16,674 nucleotides of DNA from Actinomycetota bacterium (GTDB lineage: Bacteria; Actinomycetota; Humimicrobiia; Humimicrobiales; Humimicrobiaceae). The first letter of the stretch is position 1. The number at the start of each line of letters is the position of its first letter. Positions 9,410-15,640 of this stretch are shown piece by piece. The notes beneath the pieces are model-generated. The model was not told where the DNA came from, did no database searches, and saw only the letters and a program-made list of their open reading frames with translations. The position numbers were made by a program, and so were the translations under genes. Location: positions 1-16,674 of the forward strand of contig JADHVN010000019.1 in assembly GCA_016783995.1 (NCBI GenBank), read 5' to 3'.

Positions 9410-10120
9410 TTATTTTTCCCTGGAACCTTTTTCTTCCGGATGTTCTTTTTCTTCTACTAATTCTTCTTTTTCTTTACCAATTACCTCAGGCTCAACAACT
9501 TCCTCAGCCTCTTCCTCAGTAACCAATTCTTCTTTTAGCTGGGTTGGATGAATTATTGAAACTACTACTTCTTCAGGGTCATTTAATATTTTTATTTTAT
9601 CAGAAATATTAATATCTGAGACCCTAATCGTTACACCCATATCCAGATTTTTTATATCATATTCGATATACTCTGGAATATCTGCAGGAAAGCAGTAGAT
9701 ATGCAACTCCCTTAGGCCGTGCTGCAGAACACCGCCACCCTCTTTAATTCCCACAGCTACTTCTTCATTAATAATATGGATAGGAACAGCAGTTTCAATT
9801 TCCTTCTCCATCTGTATTCTTAAAAAATCCACATTCAGAAATTCTCTAGTGATGGGATCTCTCTGAAATTCTTTTATTAAAACTGTTTCTTTCTTATTCT
9901 TTTTTGCACCATCTATATGCATATCAAAAATTAGGCTGTAAATGCTTCTGCCTTTTAACAGGCCTTTAAATTCTTTTTCCCTTATCTTAACACTAACTGG
10001 CTCTTCTTTTAAACCATATACAACTGCAGGTATATAATTTTTATTTCTTAATCTTCTTGATGCATTACTTTTTATCTCACTATCATTTCTTTTTTCTACC
10101 GCCAAAGCTATATTTTCCAT
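9410..10120 (-). CDS. rplY: Ribosomal protein bL25 (CTC/TL5 type, two-domain)
   Basis: Binds 5S rRNA in the large ribosomal subunit; the long form is known as the general stress protein Ctc in Bacillus. The 236 residues contain the 5S-binding domain (about 5-95, with SNASRRLRNKNYIPAVVYG near the start), a TL5-type beta domain (about 96-190), and an acidic Glu-rich tail (from about 195). The tail is longer than the minimum for the family, and such tails vary freely. The ATG at 10120 has AGGTG at good spacing upstream. It lies 31 bases downstream of prs, exactly the prs-ctc-pth order of Bacillus. Confidence 0.95.
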   Translation of the reverse strand: MENIALAVEKRNDSEIKSNASRRLRNKNYIPAVVYGLKEEPVSVKIREKEFKGLLKGRSIYSLIFDMHIDGAKKNKKETVLIKEFQRDPITREFLNVDFLRIQMEKEIETAVPIHIINEEVAVGIKEGGGVLQHGLRELHIYCFPADIPEYIEYDIKNLDMGVTIRVSDINISDKIKILNDPEEVVVSIIHPTQLKEELVTEEEAEEVVEPEVIGKEKEELVEEKEHPEEKGSREK

Positions 10121-10151
10121 CTATTGCTACACCTACCTTTGTGTTTACAAA

Positions 10152-11120
10152 TTAAACTAAACCTTCACCCTTAAACAACTCGCTTACAGACTTGCAATAA
10201 TAAACTTTTTTTATGGTTTTTGCAAGCAGAGGTGCAATGGAAAGAACTTTTATCTTATCAGATTTACATTCTTTATTTAATGGAATAGTATCCATCACTA
10301 CTATCTCTTCAACTTTTGAATTTTCAAATTCTTCTATAGCATTACCCGAAAAAATAGGATGAGTCGCACCAATATAAACTTTCTTTACCCTATGTCTTAT
10401 TAACATATCAATAGCCTTTAGTATTGTACCGCCGGTATCTATCATATCATCAAAAATTATGACCTCTTTTCCTTCTACATCTCCTACTATGTGTTCTATT
10501 TCCGCCATATTAGGAGCAGGCCTTCTTTTATCCAGTATGGCAAGAGGAAAATGAAGTCTTTTAGCAAAAATACTTGCTCTTTTTACACCTCCTACATCAG
10601 GACTTACTACTACACCATTCTTAATTTCTTTCTCTTTAAAATACTTGGCTATTATAGGTATGGCAGTAACGTGGTCTACCGGTACATCAAAGAAACCCTG
10701 AATAGTAGCAGAGTGCAGGTCAACAAGTATGGCCCTATCCATTCCTGCTACTGAAAGCAAATTAGCAAATAATTTTGCACTTATTGATTCCCTCCCTTCT
10801 GCTTTTTTATCCTGACGCGCATATCCATAATGAGGAATCACAGCATTTATCACCCCCGCAGATGCCCTTTTTAAGGCATCTATCATTATGAGTAATTCCA
10901 TTATATTATCACTTACAGGTTCACAGCATGTTTGCACCACAAATACATCTGCGCCCCTTACACTTTCATCAAACTTTACATATATCTCGCCGTTTTTAAA
11001 TTTAGTTCTGGTAACTTTTCCGGCATTTATTCCAAGTCCCTCTGCAATCTTATCTGTCAGACCAGGATAAGATGACCCTGAAAAGAGCATCATTCTTTTA
11101 TTGCTTTTATTATATTTCAT
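10152..11120 (-). CDS. prs: Ribose-phosphate pyrophosphokinase (PRPP synthase)
   Basis: Makes PRPP from ribose 5-phosphate and ATP, the shared precursor of purine, pyrimidine, His, Trp and NAD synthesis. The 322 residues are of normal length. Motifs: KFKNGEIYVKF (40-50), YGYARQDKK (98-106), the metal/ATP segment DLHSATIQGFF (134-144), VVSPDVGG (171-178), the flexible-loop KRR (198-200) and the PRPP loop DDMIDTGGT (224-232). In most class I enzymes the second segment reads DLHxxQIQGFF; Thr replaces the first Gln here. The ATG at 11120 is preceded by AAGGCAGGCGGGT, which supplies a ribosome binding site. It follows glmU by 20 bases; both enzymes feed nucleotide-linked precursors and are neighbours in many low-GC bacteria. 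Confidence 0.97.
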   Translation of the reverse strand: MKYNKSNKRMMLFSGSSYPGLTDKIAEGLGINAGKVTRTKFKNGEIYVKFDESVRGADVFVVQTCCEPVSDNIMELLIMIDALKRASAGVINAVIPHYGYARQDKKAEGRESISAKLFANLLSVAGMDRAILVDLHSATIQGFFDVPVDHVTAIPIIAKYFKEKEIKNGVVVSPDVGGVKRASIFAKRLHFPLAILDKRRPAPNMAEIEHIVGDVEGKEVIIFDDMIDTGGTILKAIDMLIRHRVKKVYIGATHPIFSGNAIEEFENSKVEEIVVMDTIPLNKECKSDKIKVLSIAPLLAKTIKKVYYCKSVSELFKGEGLV

Positions 11121-11140
11121 ACCCGCCTGCCTTAAATTAT

Positions 11141-12556
11141 TTATTCCTTTATATTTTTTAATTTTTTTCTATTTCTATACCTGACAGCACCATCTTTTAT
11201 ATTTTTTTGCTCCCCACGCTCTATTGCCAGAGAATTTGAAGGAACATCCTGATATATAACCGACCCTGCAGCAATAATAGCTCCCTTTCCTATTTTAACC
11301 GGAGCTATAAGCATTGTGTCCGAGCCAATGAACACATCATCTCCAATAATAGTTTTACTTTTCTTAAAACCATCATAATTAACCGTAACTGATGATGCGC
11401 CAATATTTACTCCTGATCCAATTTCTGTATCTCCTATATAGCTTAAGTGAGGAACCTTACTTCCCCGGGCAATCTCAGATTTTTTAATTTCACAAAATGC
11501 TCCAATTTTCACATTTGACCCGGTCACAGTACCGGGTCTTATGTAGCTGTAGGGACCTATATTATTATTATTCCCAATAACAGAACCAAGTATAACCGAG
11601 GCATTTATCCTGGTGCCTTCACCTATATCGGTATCCATAACCTGACAAAAAGGACCTACTGTAGAGTTCTTTCCAATCCTGGTTTTACCCTTGATAAAAC
11701 ATGAAGGTTCAATGATTACATCCTTATCTATAACTACAGAGCTTTCAATATAACATGAACCAGAATCCCTTATAGTTACCCCGTTTTTCATTAAACTTTC
11801 ATTAATTTTACTTTGCATAATATTTTCTACTTCGGAAAGCTGTAATCTGTCATTTATACCCATAGCCTCTAAATAGTCTGGAGTTTTAAAACAGTTTACT
11901 TTTTTGCCATTTTTAATAAGCATTTCAATAATATCTGTCAAATAGTACTCTCTTTGGATATTTTTGGTGTTAATCTTTTCAATATTCTCAAATAAAGATT
12001 TTGTATCAAAACAATAAATAGAAGAATTTACTTCACATATTTTTCTCTCTTCAGGGCTGACATCAGTTTCTTCAACAATCTTTACCATATTTTCATTTCT
12101 GTCTTTTATAATTCTCCCATATCCTTCCGGATCAGGAACTATGGAGGTAATCACACAGGCTGCACTGCCGGAATTGATTCTGTTTTCAACTAATTTCCTT
12201 AAGGTTTCTATATTAACCAATGGACTATCGCCGGGTAGTATTAAAATATTCTTTCCAAAATCCTCCCCCTTTCTTCTTTTTATCATACAAACAGCATGAG
12301 CAGTACCCAGCTGATTTTCCTGGGTAACAGTTTTAGTTTGAGGAAAATTATTTTTTATATATTCGCTAACCAGTTCCTTCCCGTAGCCTACAACTGTAAA
12401 TATATTTTTGGGATTTAATTTACCGACTAGAGATAACATATAATAGAGCATTGGTTGACCTAATATTTGATGAAGTACCTTGGGAATATCTGAATTCATT
12501 CTTTTACCTTTACCAGCAGCTAAAATGACTACACTCAAATCATTAGAAAAGTTCAT
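11141..12556 (-). CDS. glmU: Bifunctional N-acetylglucosamine-1-phosphate uridyltransferase / glucosamine-1-phosphate acetyltransferase
   Basis: Makes UDP-GlcNAc, the precursor of peptidoglycan. It acetylates GlcN-1-P and then transfers UMP from UTP. The 471 residues carry both domains. The N-terminal uridyltransferase (to about 230) has LAAGKGKRM (12-20), IPKVLH (24-29), QLGTAHAV (82-89) and LPGDSPL (107-113). The C-terminal left-handed beta helix (about 255-455) has hexapeptide repeats, the catalytic-His motif KVPHLSYIGD (H370), GASSVTVNYDG (386-396) and GSDTMLIAP (411-419). The start at 12556 gives the normal N-terminus; the nearest AGGA is 13 bases upstream, a long spacing. An 87-base gap lies upstream, so a promoter of its own is possible. 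Confidence 0.97.
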   Translation of the reverse strand: MNFSNDLSVVILAAGKGKRMNSDIPKVLHQILGQPMLYYMLSLVGKLNPKNIFTVVGYGKELVSEYIKNNFPQTKTVTQENQLGTAHAVCMIKRRKGEDFGKNILILPGDSPLVNIETLRKLVENRINSGSAACVITSIVPDPEGYGRIIKDRNENMVKIVEETDVSPEERKICEVNSSIYCFDTKSLFENIEKINTKNIQREYYLTDIIEMLIKNGKKVNCFKTPDYLEAMGINDRLQLSEVENIMQSKINESLMKNGVTIRDSGSCYIESSVVIDKDVIIEPSCFIKGKTRIGKNSTVGPFCQVMDTDIGEGTRINASVILGSVIGNNNNIGPYSYIRPGTVTGSNVKIGAFCEIKKSEIARGSKVPHLSYIGDTEIGSGVNIGASSVTVNYDGFKKSKTIIGDDVFIGSDTMLIAPVKIGKGAIIAAGSVIYQDVPSNSLAIERGEQKNIKDGAVRYRNRKKLKNIKE

Positions 12557-12582
12557 TTTTTAATAAGATTCCTACCAAAGAT

Positions 12583-12610
12583 TTTATAATATTATTAATA
12601 ACACTACCAA
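12583..12610 (-). promoter_or_regulatory. Weak promoter candidate ahead of glmU
   Basis: On the minus strand TTGGTA (12610-12605) and TATAAA (12588-12583) are separated by 16 bases, in the 87-base gap upstream of glmU. The -35 matches the consensus at 4 of 6 positions and the -10 at 5 of 6. In such AT-rich DNA matches of this quality occur by chance. The predicted RNA start would leave about 20 bases before the glmU ATG. It may only be a spacer inside one operon. Confidence 0.22.
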
Positions 12611-12643
12611 GATTGTAACATAAAAAATATATTTATCTAAGCA

Positions 12644-12946
12644 CTACTCTACAAATTCTCCACCGCTAATTTCCTTTGAAATAATATTAAAACCAGGTCC
12701 AAAATAAACTTCAATATATATGATATTATTACATTTCTTTCCAAGTATTTCCTTTCTTAAGAAATACTCTGCACCTGCCAGGCTTTCACCCTCAGAAACT
12801 CTGGATATTTCGCTATCCTTTCTTGCTCTTACTGTAATTTTTTCACCGCATTTATTACATCTGACCGTGAAAGTAATAAACTTAGAGGCAGTGTCTCCTG
12901 CCGGTACAGTAAAAATCTTTTTTAAATTTTCTAAAAAACCACCCAT
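12644..12946 (-). CDS. Conserved small protein with a CxxC zinc-ribbon-like motif, function unknown
   Basis: A 100-residue protein when started at 12946, where AAAGGA lies 6 bases before the ATG. A TTG nine codons further upstream (12973) is open but would leave that site inside the gene, so I reject it. The N-terminus is a short amphipathic stretch (GGFLENLKKIF). A beta-rich domain with VRCNKCGEKI (C30, C33) follows. The later segment FLRKEILGKKC (C72) leads to the ending SKEISGGEF. I believe this pattern belongs to a family of uncharacterised small proteins found in clostridia-like and other anaerobic bacteria, but I cannot name it. It is the first gene of the minus-strand cluster, 87 bases ahead of glmU, where spoVG stands in Bacillus. 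It bears no likeness to SpoVG. Confidence 0.75.
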   Translation of the reverse strand: MGGFLENLKKIFTVPAGDTASKFITFTVRCNKCGEKITVRARKDSEISRVSEGESLAGAEYFLRKEILGKKCNNIIYIEVYFGPGFNIISKEISGGEFVE

Positions 12947-13111
12947 TTCAGTTCCTTTCCTATTTTTTGTCAAAAACTACTTTACAATTAAACTATTTTA
13001 CCTTAACTGGCCTTATTCGTGAAATAATTTTTAAATTTTAACAATTTAATAACCTCTTCTATATATCGTGGTCTTTTAGTATCATGAAATAGGTTAATAA
13101 AAAAAAGACAC

Positions 13112-13140
13112 ATTATACCTATTCATTATATTTTTGTCTT
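13112..13140 (-). promoter_or_regulatory. Candidate promoter for the minus-strand housekeeping cluster
   Basis: On the minus strand AAGACA (13140-13135) and a perfect TATAAT (13117-13112) are 17 bases apart. The predicted RNA start is near 13105, giving a leader of about 160 bases before the small CxxC gene. The -35 box overlaps that of a plus-strand candidate. No attenuator-like hairpin is obvious in the leader. The site is in the right place, but AT-rich intergenic DNA makes false matches common. Confidence 0.4.
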
Positions 13141-13162
13141 TATTAAGAAAATTAAGTAAAAT
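13134..13162 (+). promoter_or_regulatory. Candidate promoter for the MNT nucleotidyltransferase gene
   Basis: TTGTCT (13134-13139) and TAAAAT (13157-13162) are separated by 17 bases; they match the consensus at 4 and 5 of 6 positions. Transcription would begin near 13169, only about two bases before the ATG at 13171. No ribosome binding site is present upstream of that ATG, so the message may be leaderless or nearly so. Confidence 0.35.
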
Positions 13163-13170
13163 TAAAAAAT

Positions 13171-13560
13171 ATGAATAAACATGAATTAAAAAAACTAAAT
13201 AAAATATTTAGGCAATACCCCAGTCTAAAACTGGTTTATCTTTTTGGTTCGCAGGTTTCAGGTAAAACTGGTCCACTTTCTGATTATGATTTTGCATTTT
13301 ATATAGATGATGAAGAGATAAAGGCATATTATATTGCTCTTGAAATTGAAGGTAAAATCAGTACTCTTTTAGCTACAGAAAAAGTAGATTCAGTAATTCT
13401 AAATTATACAGATGCACCTGAACTTAAATATTCCATTATAAAAAGTGGTAAGGTTATTTATGAAATAGAACCATATAAGCTTCTTATCGAACCTAAAATA
13501 TTAAATGAATATTTCGATTTTCGTTTTTTACTAAGAAAATATCAATTAACAAAGACGTAA
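13171..13560 (+). CDS. mntA: MNT-type minimal nucleotidyltransferase (MntA-like antitoxin)
   Basis: A 129-residue protein of the DNA polymerase beta-type nucleotidyltransferase superfamily. It shows the signature LFGSQVSGKTGPLSDYDFA (24-42): G26-S27, then S37-D38-x-D40, with a probable third acidic residue at D73 in KVDSVIL. In HEPN/MNT (type VII) toxin-antitoxin pairs such proteins inactivate the HEPN RNase by adding AMP to a tyrosine. The expected HEPN partner begins 6 bases downstream but is cut to 40 codons, so this looks like an orphan antitoxin. There is no Shine-Dalgarno sequence, and the DNA is very AT-rich. It is divergent from the housekeeping cluster. The enzyme class is clear; the antitoxin role is inferred from family and context. 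Confidence 0.85.
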   Translation: MNKHELKKLNKIFRQYPSLKLVYLFGSQVSGKTGPLSDYDFAFYIDDEEIKAYYIALEIEGKISTLLATEKVDSVILNYTDAPELKYSIIKSGKVIYEIEPYKLLIEPKILNEYFDFRFLLRKYQLTKT

Positions 13561-13566
13561 TATAAT

Positions 13567-13689
13567 ATGACCGGATTGGATGTAATCGAAAAAGGCATAA
13601 GTAATACAAAAAAATATCTGACTATTCTTAATGGCAATAAAAGTACATCAGATACTTCCTTTAAAAAATTAAACATTTTGTCAATCTAA
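13567..13689 (+). pseudogene. Probable truncated HEPN-domain toxin (HepT-like remnant)
   Basis: A short open frame of 40 codons starts 6 bases after the MNT stop. Its first 20 or so residues, MTGLDVIEKGISNTKKYL, resemble the start of HepT/DUF86-type HEPN proteins, which open with a helix of this charge pattern and follow MNT genes directly. The rest (NGNKSTSDTSFKKLNILSI) loses the pattern and hits a stop. The RxxxxH catalytic motif and the remaining 90-100 residues expected of the family are absent here, and I could not find them further downstream. The identification rests mainly on position, so it is tentative. Confidence 0.5.
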
Positions 13690-13750
13690 AATCTTCCCAA
13701 TTTTTGCTACATAGTTCGCATTTTACACCACCCCTTTAAAACCCCGCTAT

Positions 13751-13782
13751 ATACTATGTATAATGCAGCTTATACGTAGTAT
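13751..13782. repeat. Strong 13-bp hairpin in the intergenic region
   Basis: ATACTATGTATAA (13751-13763) pairs with TTATACGTAGTAT (13770-13782), with 12 Watson-Crick pairs and one T-G wobble around the 6-base loop TGCAGC. There is no following T-run, so it is not a simple terminator in the plus direction. Hairpins like this occur at the ends of single-strand transposons and in small RNAs, but nothing adjacent identifies it. Confidence 0.6.
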
Positions 13783-13787
13783 TAACT

Positions 13788-13864
13788 AAAAAAGGCTACA
13801 AATGAGAAAAAATAAACTTCCGGTAATTTTAGAGCCGGAAGAAGTCCAAAATTTGTAGCTTTTT
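13788..13864. terminator. Nested inverted repeats with T-tracts; terminator-like, possibly a mobile-element end
   Basis: The outer arms GCTACAAAT (13795-13803) and ATTTGTAGC (13851-13859) are perfect, flanked by A-runs on the left and T-runs on the right. Inside sits a GC-rich hairpin, CTTCCGG (13817-13823) with CCGGAAG (13835-13841). On the minus strand the inner hairpin is followed by TTTATTTTTT, a good intrinsic terminator. The outer one is followed by T-runs in both directions. The right outer arm is the start of repeat copy 1. No minus-strand gene obviously ends here, which is odd for a terminator. Confidence 0.55.
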
Positions 13865-13956
13865 ATAGTGATTTTTTGTCTTTAGATTTTCCCAATTAAA
13901 GTTTTATTTCTTCCAAAATCCATTACCTGCTTTGGAGATAGAATTCGTTACTTTTT
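13845..13956 (+). repeat. Direct repeat, copy 1 (112 bases)
   Basis: This block matches 15641-15752 at 109 of 112 positions. The first 93 bases (13845-13937) are identical without interruption; three differences (13938, 13939 and 13946) lie in the last part. Both copies are in the same orientation, 1796 bases apart, on the two sides of the SPFH gene. It contains no open frame conserved in both copies. Such near-identity in AT-rich non-coding DNA implies a recent duplication, insertion of a related element, or conserved function. Confidence 0.95.
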
Positions 13957-14308
13957 TTATAGTTTTTACTGACTATAATTTCTTTACCATAGTCTTTTGA
14001 TACTTTTTCTCTAAATCTATAATAAGTGTAGCAGATATACCTCATTTAAGATTTCTATTGCTATGCAATATCACCTGTTATAAAATTTATAAGTAGTACT
14101 TGCTTTTTATATTAATCAGCCATAAGGAAAAATTATTATATAATTTTACTTTATGGTTATTTAAAACCAGTAACTTTTTTATATCATTTTTGTAGATGTT
14201 AAAATTTTTTAAAAAAAATAAATAAAGCTATAATTATTTTTAAAAAAATAGTAAAGTTTCAATATAAATATATTACAAACTTTTAATTTTTTATAGAAAG
14301 GATAAATC
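13957..14308. other. AT-rich intergenic stretch upstream of the SPFH gene
   Basis: I see no gene here. It holds one AT-rich hairpin: CCATAA (14120-14125) with TTATGG (14151-14156) closes an inner stem AAAATTAT (14129-14136) with ATAATTTT (14140-14147). A TATAAT sequence lies at 14229-14234 without a convincing -35 partner. Long A- and T-runs fill 14195-14260. The last bases contain AAAGGA, the ribosome binding site of the next gene. The SPFH promoter is probably in the last 120 bases, but I cannot place it. Confidence 0.5.
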
Positions 14309-15316
14309 ATGGGAATTTTTAGCATATTGCTATTTCTTGCAGGACTTGTACTTCTTATTGTCGGAATAATAAATGCTCTTCAGGTAATTTTTTTTGTCGG
14401 GATAGTAATGCTATGCGCAGGCTTGCTGTTTTTTATCTTTGCAGGCTTCAGGACAGTAAGACCTACTCAAAAAGGCATAATTGAAAGATTTGGAAAATAT
14501 ATGAGAACCAGGGATGCAGGACTTTCATGGATTATCCCGATGATTGAAAAGATGTATCGAGTAAATATAACAGAACAAATGGTTGATATTCCGCCACAAA
14601 TGGTAATAACCCAGGATAAGCTTAATGCGTCAGTTGATGCTGTAGTTTATTACCGTATAAAAGATGTGAAAGCAAGCATCTATAATGTCGATGATCACAG
14701 GGCGCAGCTGACAAGTCTTGCCAGAACTACACTTCGAGCAGTAATTGGAAATATGACTTTAACAGATGCAAATGAAAACAGGGCTTCAATAAATGAAAAA
14801 GTTGAAACAGTTCTCGATAAGGAAACAGCCAGCTACGGTGTAGAAGTACTGCGATGTGAAATTCAGAAAATCGAGCCGCCTTCGGATGTTCAGGCTTCAA
14901 TGAATAATGTTGTTAAGGCTGAACAGGAAAAAATCGCTGCGAAGGATTATGCTACTGCAACGGAAACAAAGGCTGACGGTGAAAAAAGAGCTGAAATCAA
15001 GAAAGCTGAAGGCATAAAGCAGGGTTTGATACTTTCTGCAGAAGGAAAAGCTGAAGGCATTAAAATAGTTGCAAATGCGGAAGCCGACAGGATAAAAATA
15101 GTTAATGAGGCTGCAGACAAATATTTCATTGGTAATGCACAGGCACTAAGAAAGCTTGAAACAGTTGAAACTGCCCTTAAAGAAAACGTTAAGTTTATTT
15201 TGGATTCTGACAAGGTTGCAACAATAATAACAGATGCAGCAGGTGTTTCACCAATACCAATGGAAAAGAAGACCCAGGATATTTCAAGTGAGCCCAAAGA
15301 TCAGAGAAGCAGATAA
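14309..15316 (+). CDS. SPFH/Band 7 (stomatin-like) membrane protein
   Basis: A 335-residue membrane scaffold protein of the SPFH superfamily, which forms ring-shaped oligomers in membrane microdomains and often regulates proteases or channels. Two hydrophobic segments at about 4-22 and 26-47 anchor it. The SPFH domain (about 48-205) has FRTVRPTQKGIIERFGKY, GLSWIIPMIEK and the stomatin-type DIPPQMVITQDKLNASVDAV run in pieces from residue 93. A long Ala/Glu/Lys-rich coiled coil (about 200-285) follows, and a charged tail. The ATG has GAAAGGA 6 bases upstream. Stomatins usually pair with an NfeD-type protein; none is beside it here. The gene appears richer in G+C than its flanks and lies between two direct repeats. 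Its substrate or partner cannot be told. Confidence 0.93.
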   Translation: MGIFSILLFLAGLVLLIVGIINALQVIFFVGIVMLCAGLLFFIFAGFRTVRPTQKGIIERFGKYMRTRDAGLSWIIPMIEKMYRVNITEQMVDIPPQMVITQDKLNASVDAVVYYRIKDVKASIYNVDDHRAQLTSLARTTLRAVIGNMTLTDANENRASINEKVETVLDKETASYGVEVLRCEIQKIEPPSDVQASMNNVVKAEQEKIAAKDYATATETKADGEKRAEIKKAEGIKQGLILSAEGKAEGIKIVANAEADRIKIVNEAADKYFIGNAQALRKLETVETALKENVKFILDSDKVATIITDAAGVSPIPMEKKTQDISSEPKDQRSR

Positions 15317-15511
15317 TTAAAATCAGTAATAATTGGGAATTGGGCTTAAAGTTCATTTTCCCTAAGACCAGAAGTTTCTTTTATTTTAATTTTATATTAA
15401 AGTTTTTCACATTATTAACAAGGCTAATAATATAAGGCTCATTTTAAAAATATTGTTGATTTTTTGCACTGCATTTGATCTATTATCTTCATAAATATCT
15501 CAGACGTCCCC
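15317..15511. other. AT-rich stretch after the SPFH gene
   Basis: No gene is seen. Just after the stop an imperfect hairpin (GGGCTTA near 15342 with TAAGACC near 15364) is followed by T-rich DNA and might end the SPFH transcript, but the stem is poor. The rest is low-complexity A/T sequence. Confidence 0.35.
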
Positions 15512-15615
15512 AGAGTCCTCCCGGAAGGACTAAACCCTAATATCGGTACCAAATCAAGCTTATAGTTTGCATCCCTTGCTGAAACAGAGCATGTGGTACT
15601 GAAAGTGGCTCTGTT
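15512..15615. other. GC-richer segment with two hairpins and a possible pseudoknot; candidate structured RNA or element end
   Basis: This segment stands out by base composition from the A/T DNA around it. Hairpin A: AGTCCT (15514-15519) with AGGACT (15526-15531), part of an 18-base near-palindrome with a single mismatched pair. Hairpin B: AACAGAGC (15583-15590) with GCTCTGTT (15608-15615), perfect, with a 17-base loop. The loop of B contains TGGTAC (15594-15599), complementary to GTACCA at 15546-15551, so a 6-bp loop-distal contact is possible. The strand is unknown. A 68-codon frame runs through it on the minus strand (15439-15645) but has a TTG start and no ribosome binding site. Function is not known. 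Confidence 0.4.
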
Positions 15616-15640
15616 CCTATGATATAAGTAAGTGGTATTT

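Noticed and set aside
12947..12973. TTG start nine codons upstream for the small CxxC protein
   Set aside because: The strong AAAGGA site sits 6 bases before the ATG at 12946 and would lie inside the gene otherwise.
12968..12973. Perfect TTGACA on the minus strand before the small CxxC gene
   Set aside because: The only hexamer at 17 bases is TGAAAT, a poor -10 that overlaps the start codon and would remove the ribosome binding site from the message.
13923..14045. 40-codon open frame on the minus strand, ending in repeat copy 1
   Set aside because: Short, without a ribosome binding site, in AT-rich DNA; the same frame is broken by stops at copy 2, so the repeat is not under coding selection.
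13690..14308. Search for the missing catalytic part of the HEPN toxin, or a transposase
   Set aside because: I read the frames of both strands here and in 15317-15848 and found no RxxxxH-type HEPN segment and no transposase or integrase motif.
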